From contig JAUCBJ010000227.1 in assembly GCA_032718475.1 (NCBI GenBank), forward strand, positions 1 through 37,400: a stretch of 37,400 nt of DNA, given 5' to 3'. The position numbers and the translations under genes were made by a program. The notes beneath the pieces were generated by a model, which searched no databases, was not told the origin of the DNA, and was given only the letters and a program-made list of their open reading frames with translations. Origin of the DNA: Nemertoderma westbladi. Lineage: Eukaryota; Xenacoelomorpha; Nemertodermatida; Nemertodermatidae. The first letter of the stretch is position 1. Every line of letters starts with the position of its first letter. This document shows, piece by piece, positions 32,100 to 37,400 of the stretch.

Positions 32100-33412
32100 C
32101 CGAGTGCGTCTTCCATTCATTGGACATCTCAGGCCCCAATGTAATTTCTCTAGACTTGCTGCTATACAACCACGACTTCTCGCCTGCCTCTCTCCTAATG
32201 ACTGGGCAATATATAATGAGAAGATGGTTAAACTTCAGGCTGATGGAGTCATCAAACTCGCAACTACTCCACAGCATACTGGGTTTTACTTATCTCACCA
32301 TCTTGCAATTCATAAAGAGAAACATCGAGTAGTCTTTAATTGGTCTGCTCAGGATGCCAAAGGCATCAGTCTTAACTCATGTCTCGATCCAGGGCCTCTT
32401 TGGTTGATGTTCTACTCCATTACCGCCTTCATCAGTAAGTTGTGGTTGCTGATGTTGCTGCAGCTTTCCACCAGGTTGAACTTGATCCTGATGATCAACA
32501 ATTGACAAAGTTTATCAGGGATGGTAAAAGCATAACAGTTTATTTTCACACCTTTCGGACTCACTTCTAGTCCCTTTGAGCTGCACTCTACAATTCTTAG
32601 ACATGTTAAAGAGAATGCCAGCTTAGACTTCTTTCGATTACTCACTGCCAGTCTCTACTGTGATGATAAAATGCATAGTAATCCTGATTATAATTCAGCC
32701 CTGGAGTTTCTACACTCAGCTATAGAAATTCTTGCAGGTGCTAGTATGACACTTAAAGTTGTTAACTGCTCTGATGTTATTGGGGTTCCTTGGAATACCA
32801 TTATGGACAGTCTTTCAGTAAACACTTCAGATCTTCAAACTCCTACCCTATTCACTCGTTGGGAAATTCTACAGATTTCGGCTCAGGTCTACAGCCCCCT
32901 CATCATTGTTGCCCCATGCACCATGGGTTCTTCTAGCACGTATATTACTTCAGTGGGCCTGGATTCTTACCAAATCGTGGGATGACAAACTGCCTCTGGA
33001 ACTCCAGCAGTGTTGGTCGCGTTGGGTATCTGAGTCCAATGCAGTGTTCTCAATTCCTCACTGCATAAACTTCTAGAAGGATGGAACAGACTTTCATATC
33101 TTTTGTGATGCCTCTAGCTATGCCTATGCATTTTCTGTGTATGCAGTTCAACCGGGCTCTCTCCCAATCCTCTGTTTTTGTAAAGCCCGTGTGGCTCCGG
33201 TGACGAGATCTGTTAAGAAATCTTCACTATCCGTTCCTTGGTTAGAGCATATGGCTGCTCTACTTGGGGCACGATTCTCTAAACATATTTGTACTGATAT
33301 TGTTCAACCCCAATCCCGATGTATTTTCTTGTGGAGTGATTCACAATGTATACTTATCTGGATACGTATGGGTTTGGCTAAGCATGATGTTTTGCTCGAA
33401 CTGGCTTACTGA
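32100..33412 (+). pseudogene. BEL/Pao reverse transcriptase and RNase H remnant
   Basis: The RT entry segment YLSHHLAIHKEKHRVVFNWS (from ~32287) continues to SLNSCLDPGP. After a shift, DVAAAFHQVELDPDDQQ (motif A region, ~32437) follows. A later frame has LYCDDKMH (32653 on), the YVDD-type catalytic box with Cys in the second position. The RNase H part is clear: FHIFCDASSYAYAFSVY (~33091), KARVAPVTRSV, MAALLGARF and LWSDSQCILIWIRMG, ending at 33412. Several stops and shifts separate these blocks, so the gene is dead. Confidence 0.85.
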
Positions 33413-34339
33413 GATTGCCTCTCTTACCAAACCACAGACAATGGTGATTTATTCCCAGTACTCTCCAGTTTGCCCTCTCATGATGGTCAACCTCGAGCTG
33501 TTGAACTATCCCTACATGGACGTGTAACTACATTGGCTGTTCACCTCTTGGTCCCCCTTGAATGCGATTTTCATTTATCAACCAGGGGTTCATTCTGGGT
33601 GATGACCTCAGGGTCAATCAGCCAGCTACTTCAATTTGTGGGGGAAATGACCTTAGTGTCAATAACTCTGTGCCTTTGAATCGTGGTGGTGCTGCCGCTC
33701 TTCAATCTATAGCAACTCCTACTAAACAACTAACCCGAGTTGTTAACCCTGTGCCCACTACTGCACTAGTGCATCACCGGTCAGCTCTCCTTTGGACGCA
33801 CCATACGTAAACCTGATAAATTTCGGGTGTGACGGGATCCCCGAGTTGGTGAGGGAATCCCGACTTTGTTTTGTCTTGGTTCAATACTCGTCGCCGCATC
33901 CGCTTGTTGTGGCTGAATGACTGAAGGCCGAAGGCCGGTATACTAAACGAGTTTGGTGTTAATGTTGTTAATCTCTGATAAGTAAGTATGCAAGTACCGG
34001 TAGTATAGCACAATCAGTAATACAATGACAGCAGACAACGACGACGGTTGAAAACCGTTCGACTTCTGCTCACCCAACAGCCCAATATACCAACTAAAGC
34101 ACAATTGACAGAGTAACGGTTATATATTACATGGGACACATTACCTACCTAGGTGTGGCCAACCAGTGGACGCGCTGTAATTGTGGACACATGCTGTCCC
34201 TCCATTGGTCAATCTATCCCCTTGGCCAAACCTACCTTCCCCTGGCTCCATGCTAGCTTCTACCCTGAGATGAGCTGTGCGCTGGCATCTCTCTCTCTGT
34301 GGCTGGCAATGTATATTGCCTTTATTGCTGTATTGGTTG
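33413..34339 (+). other. Residual BEL/Pao 3' internal sequence, integrase core not visible
   Basis: After RNase H only short open stretches occur. FGRTIRKPDKF near 33790 resembles the C-terminal end of a BEL/Pao polyprotein. Between these, no HHCC or D,D-35-E integrase pattern is seen, which suggests a deletion. The remaining ~500 bp holds nothing I recognise. Confidence 0.5.
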
Positions 34340-34371
34340 TTAGGTGACATTATATTGGTAATGTCACCTAA
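34340..34371. repeat. Perfect 13-bp stem hairpin
   Basis: TTAGGTGACATTA (34340-34352) pairs with TAATGTCACCTAA (34359-34371) around a 6-nt loop, ~115 bp before the 3' LTR. Confidence 0.85.
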
Positions 34372-34439
34372 TCAACTATAATTGGTAAAAAGCCACTTTC
34401 CACATTTTCCACTGGGTAGTGCAGCGAATTGGATCCGCT

Positions 34440-34478
34440 CACATCAGGACTGATCCAGCTCCCTACAGTCCTGATGTG
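34440..34478. repeat. Perfect 12-bp stem hairpin next to the polypurine tract
   Basis: CACATCAGGACT (34440-34451) pairs with AGTCCTGATGTG (34467-34478) around 15 nt. Its right arm overlaps the start of the probable polypurine tract. Confidence 0.85.
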
Positions 34479-34484
34479 GGGGTA
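34476..34484 (+). promoter_or_regulatory. Probable polypurine tract before the 3' LTR
   Basis: GTGGGGGTA stands directly before the inferred LTR start TGTGCC, where plus-strand DNA synthesis would be primed. The tract is short. Confidence 0.5.
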
Positions 34485-35000
34485 TGTGCCAGACAGCCAG
34501 ACTAAGTCCAGACTAAGACCTGCCTTTGGATATGGTATATACTGGTACAGTATTGCAAAGCCTAACAGCCTAACACCTAAGGAGGTCATGCCTTTGACTG
34601 TCTGACTATTGTTATTACATATTATCCTACCGGTTCACTCTATGTGCATAGGCCTACTGTAACTATATCACATACCTGCAGACAGGCAGACCTGTCTGCA
34701 ATCTGCATGTCACCGTTGTGCCGTGAGTACTGCTGTACACTGTAGGCCTAGGCCTATGTCTGTCAGTATGTTGTTTATTCATTCTTATTAACGTTATGCT
34801 GTTATGTCTGTACAGCTGTATGTACCGGTAACAACTGCTGTTACATCAGTACATAATCAGTATATCTACAAAACTACAACTGATGTCAGGATGTTCCGGT
34901 CCGTGTTAGTTGGAGTTAGAGTTTTGGAGTTTACCTACTCTTCATTTTATACACATATTGCTGTTTTGACATAAAGCAGTACAGTCCACACATTCTGACA
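34485..35000 (+). repeat. 3' LTR of the BEL/Pao retrotransposon
   Basis: It matches the 5' LTR in order but is longer (516 against ~348 bp), with inserted stretches rich in AGGCCTA and CTGTACAG words. It ends near GACA, followed by TTTATTATTATTAG. Confidence 0.75.
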
Positions 35001-35810
35001 TTTATTATTATTAGCCTGATAGGACAGCAGGCAGGCAGCAGGCAGGAAAGGACAGCCGTAATACCTGAATACTGCTATACTGAAGGCCTATGGCAGTATA
35101 GTATGGCAATACTGTAATAGGCAGATAGCAGATAGCTGGATAGGGTAGGACTAATGTGTTTCAGGGCCTCCACCTTCAGACCTGTACTGTACTGGTACCG
35201 GCTGACCGGTACTCCAGGCTGACAGGTTGGAATTCATGCTGCAAAACACGTACCTGCAACCTGTGTGAATGCGGGAATGACGGCGAACCAGATGCGCGTT
35301 GCACGCCAGGCTGCAGGGCTGCAAATGGAGTGCAACGCGTTGTGCGCGGATTTGATTTGAAGCAGTGCGCGCTAAAATTGCGCGAAATTGTGTGAAAAAT
35401 AGGCCTACCAAAAGTGGGCGGTACGGTCTGACGGTAATCTGTCTGTCTGTGCTGTGCAAAAGATCAAAAGTGTTAAGTCAGTCGGCAGTCGGGGAGAAGT
35501 TCTATTTTCAACTGAGTTGAAATTTCAACTTTATTTTTTAAAATTCAACTTTTTATTAAAATTCAACTTTTGGAGTGGGCCTAGGCCTAGAGTTTAAAAT
35601 TCAACTTTTTTTTTAAATTCAACTTTTGGAGTAGCTTTGGAAATACTGAAATATGGAATTGGAATCCATTACTGGTATTCCATTGTATAAATAATTACAG
35701 AATTATGACATTCAGCGGTACGGTAATTAAACTGTTCTTGAGACTAGGATGGCTAAAACGTCTGTCCTTATCTGATGTGATCTGATCTGACGGTATCTGA
35801 CACTTGTTCC
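35001..35810. other. Non-coding DNA with a CpG-rich patch and TTCAACT repeats
   Basis: A CAGGCAGG-type short repeat lies near 35028-35048. 35255-35395 is unusually CpG-rich (GCGCGTTGCACGCC, CAACGCGTTGTGCGCGG). TTCAACT recurs about six times at 35507-35632. No gene is recognised. Confidence 0.55.
35507..35632. repeat. Cluster of TTCAACTTTT words with a palindromic head
   Basis: TTTCAACTGAGTTGAAA (~35508) is a perfect palindrome around one base. It is followed by five more TTCAACTTT words embedded in T/A runs up to ~35632, irregularly spaced. Confidence 0.7.
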
Positions 35811-36000
35811 ACCTCGGTGTAGTGGTTATATTGAATTCACATCTCGCGGAGGTCAGGAGGTTGTGGGTTCAATCCCGGCATGGCAGCATGGGGGCCAAGG
35901 TAGTTTTCGTTTCGGCACGAATGTTTTGAAGGGTTTAACGAGGCATCTCTGCCTTGCAGCCTTAAATATATATATATTATATATAATATAATATATAAAA
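35811..36000 (+). mobile_element. tRNA-derived SINE
   Basis: A pol III A box (CGGTGTAGTGG, 35816-35825 region) is followed ~40 nt later by a perfect B box (GGTTCAATCCC, 35866-35876), ending CCGGCA, as in a degenerate Glu/Asp-type tRNA. A non-tRNA body (GGGGCCAAGG...GAGGCATCTCTGCC) follows, then an AT-rich TATATA tail (~35960-36000). The tRNA part is too degraded to be functional. No clear target-site duplication is seen. Confidence 0.75.
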
Positions 36001-36226
36001 GTTTAAATAAAACTCAGCCTACCGGTACTATTTTACATTACTAATTTTAAATACAATATAAAAATATTGGTATATTACATATTATATATGTTTGGTGTTA
36101 TCGACGAATAAATATCGTTACTTGCGTCGACAAGGAATCCTACTGACTTAAATACCGAGCTGCCGAGTGGCCTGAGAGGAATTCTTACAATCAAGTCGAG
36201 TGGTTATATAAACTGGGTGTGAGAAG

Positions 36227-37300
36227 ATGACTACACAAAGTCAACGCATTTCAGTTGGTACCTCGAAACCGGCGCGACTATCCACTGGATTACTACCACA
36301 ACATACAAATACAAATAATAAATCGAAAGCAAATCGAACGCCTGCTGAGGAATCTATCATCGGGACGCAAAAGAAGAAGCCGAAACCGCGGGAATGGACT
36401 ACAACTAAAATCGAGTGCTCCTATTGTCAGAGTTCATGGACTGAAATTGAAACCCCTATTGCTGATGGGCTTGACTTCTCTAACCAAAATTTCCTCTGTG
36501 GGATATGTGCCGCAAAAAGGATCGAATGTCTGGAAGCTGACAACGCTCGTCTACAATGTGCAAACGGCAAACTTGAAAGACAGTTGACCTCGCAATTTCG
36601 TCACCTAGTTGAGGAAAGCGAATCACAAACGCTTACCATGAATGCTATGCGGTCTGAGCTCGAAACACGGCTAAATAACATAGAGATTATTCAAACAGAG
36701 TTTAAATCGAAGTTGGAGTCGATTGATGATGTGCAGGTTATTACCGGTGAAATACATGTACCCGAGACCTGGGCCAATATTGTTAAAAGAAACACAGATG
36801 ACTTAAAGGAGCTCCAAAGCAAGATGGTATCACCCAACCGACAACGTCCCAGCGGCTCAACTGAAACGAATAATATAGAAAGAATAATCAAGCAAACAGA
36901 ACAACGCCGATTCAATGTTATCATTAAACGTCTACCAGGTGACGTTGTATCTAATAATACCGCAAAGCAGCGTGAAGCAGATGGTAAGTTGCTTAAGGAA
37001 GCACTAGATGTAACCCTCCCATATCGGTCAATAATAAGATTGGGAAAACCACGTGACGATAGGTCATCGCGCCCAACGCTGCTAACATTCCGTACACCCG
37101 AAGAGGCTGATGACATTATTGCACTAAAATCGTTCTCCTACATGAATGAGACATTTTACTTTGATCGGGATCTCTCTGCTTTTGAAAGAGAAAGAGCTTT
37201 CAAAGCCCGCCAAAGGAGACGTGAATTGGGTTTGAGACGCCAACAGCAACCCGTAAGTAGGGCAACAACTGATTGCGACACGGCCTCCACAACGGATTGA
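36227..37300 (+). CDS. Intact LINE ORF1 protein (zinc finger, coiled coil, RRM-like)
   Basis: The 357-residue product has the layout of a non-LTR retrotransposon ORF1p, the RNA-binding chaperone of the RNP. A basic, disordered N-terminus is followed by a zinc-finger-like CSYC...CGIC (Cys 64, 67, 91, 94). A predicted coiled coil covers ~95-170. An RRM-like region spans ~225-305 (RRFNVIIKRLPGDV, then SIIRLGKPRDD, then PTLLTFRTPEEADDI). A basic tail (FERERAFKARQRRRELGLRR) ends it. An in-frame TAA at 36209-36211 lies just before ATG 36227, which has A at -3. There are no stops or shifts, so the element may be recent. ORF2 (endonuclease-RT) should lie to the right, outside the window. The RRM type points to CR1/jockey/L2-like clades. 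Confidence 0.85.
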   Translation: MTTQSQRISVGTSKPARLSTGLLPQHTNTNNKSKANRTPAEESIIGTQKKKPKPREWTTTKIECSYCQSSWTEIETPIADGLDFSNQNFLCGICAAKRIECLEADNARLQCANGKLERQLTSQFRHLVEESESQTLTMNAMRSELETRLNNIEIIQTEFKSKLESIDDVQVITGEIHVPETWANIVKRNTDDLKELQSKMVSPNRQRPSGSTETNNIERIIKQTEQRRFNVIIKRLPGDVVSNNTAKQREADGKLLKEALDVTLPYRSIIRLGKPRDDRSSRPTLLTFRTPEEADDIIALKSFSYMNETFYFDRDLSAFERERAFKARQRRRELGLRRQQQPVSRATTDCDTASTTD

Positions 37301-37337
37301 CTACCAGTGCTGACAGCAATACCTGCGGTCCTACGTA

Positions 37338-37397
37338 CCCTGGCAGCGCCGCCCGCGCCCATGCTGACCCCGGCAGCGCCACCTGCGCCCATACGGA
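37338..37397. repeat. Two 30-bp tandem repeats after ORF1
   Basis: CCCTGGCAGCGCCGCCCGCG at 37338 recurs as CCCGGCAGCGCCACCTGCG at 37368, and each continues with CCCATxCxGAC. The frame -1 to ORF1 is open from ~37273 through these repeats to the end of the window. Confidence 0.75.
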
Positions 37398-37400
37398 CTC

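Larger units (their letters stand above)
29517..35000 (+). mobile_element. Decayed BEL/Pao LTR retrotransposon
   Basis: Two similar LTRs flank 4.6 kb with gag, zinc-knuckle, protease, RT and RNase H remnants in the correct order. LTR divergence and many stops indicate an old insertion. Both outer flanks are ATT-repeat sequence, consistent with insertion into the tail of the LINE at 28290-29516. The interval between RNase H and the C-terminal remnant (33412-33780) is too short for an integrase core, so an internal deletion is likely. Confidence 0.85.

Noticed and set aside
34141-34350. Overlapping 64-69 residue ORFs on both strands
   Set aside because: No motif and no codon signal; they lie in decayed BEL 3' internal sequence and end at a hairpin.
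35811-35880. Functional tRNA gene
   Set aside because: A and B boxes are present, but the acceptor and anticodon stems do not pair and a SINE body follows.
37156-37392. Minus-strand Gly/Ala repeat ORFs at the right edge
   Set aside because: They are antisense of the 30-bp repeats and of the ORF1 3' end.

Overview
The window looks like a stretch of an invertebrate animal nuclear genome. I cannot name the species. The reasons are AT-rich DNA with very few coding regions, a metazoan-type BTB-BACK-Kelch gene, animal-type retroelements (BEL/Pao LTR element, several non-LTR/LINE families, a tRNA-headed SINE) and TTAA-flanked DNA elements. There is no sign of operons or bacterial signals. Only one gene looks like an ordinary host gene: an intact, intronless Kelch-like (KLHL) CUL3-adaptor gene at 10366-12150 (+). 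Nearly everything else that can be explained is transposable-element or tandem-repeat DNA at different stages of decay.

Layout from left to right. 1-2283 (-) is a 761-codon open frame that runs off the left edge. It encodes a Ser/Gln-rich and Ala/Glu/Lys-rich coiled-coil protein whose last visible residues resemble the start of a retroelement gag (DUF1759-like) domain. 2284-4480 is non-coding, with a ~116-bp and a 288-bp tandem repeat. 4480-5530 is a diverged copy of a ~1.07-kb repeat that recurs at 15998-18136 as an almost identical head-to-tail dimer. 5718-7139 (-) is the 3' half of a LINE with intact reverse-transcriptase (RT) motifs. 8589-10008 (-) is a frame-broken RT C-terminal region with a CCHC knuckle and an endonuclease-like tail. 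The KLHL gene follows, then non-coding DNA to 14.37 kb. 14375-15925 is a hAT-like TIR element with a second TTAA-flanked, G-tract-ended element nested inside it.

18335-25200 is a composite of a 58/49-bp minisatellite (three arrays) and LINE bodies. Two copies of one LINE family share exactly the same 5' and 3' junctions with the minisatellite, so LINE and array have spread together. A third LINE fragment is interrupted by a tiny 66-bp foldback element with an 8-bp target-site duplication. 25382-26940 is a piggyBac-like non-autonomous element (TTAA, CCCTATTA termini) with G/C-tract hairpins and five ~158-bp internal repeats. 28290-29516 is the 3' part of a CR1/jockey-like LINE with an (ATT)n tail. 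A decayed BEL/Pao retrotransposon with recognisable LTRs (29517-35000) appears to have inserted into that tail. A tRNA-derived SINE (35811-36000) and an intact LINE ORF1 protein gene (36227-37300) close the window. The LINE's ORF2 should lie beyond the right edge.

The points most worth a second look are: the long gag-like ORF and its possible link to the 1.07-kb repeat; the minisatellite, whose every unit joins a perfect 8-bp hairpin to a G-quadruplex-prone stretch; the LINE-minisatellite macro-repeat; and the TTAA elements with long G/C hairpin ends.
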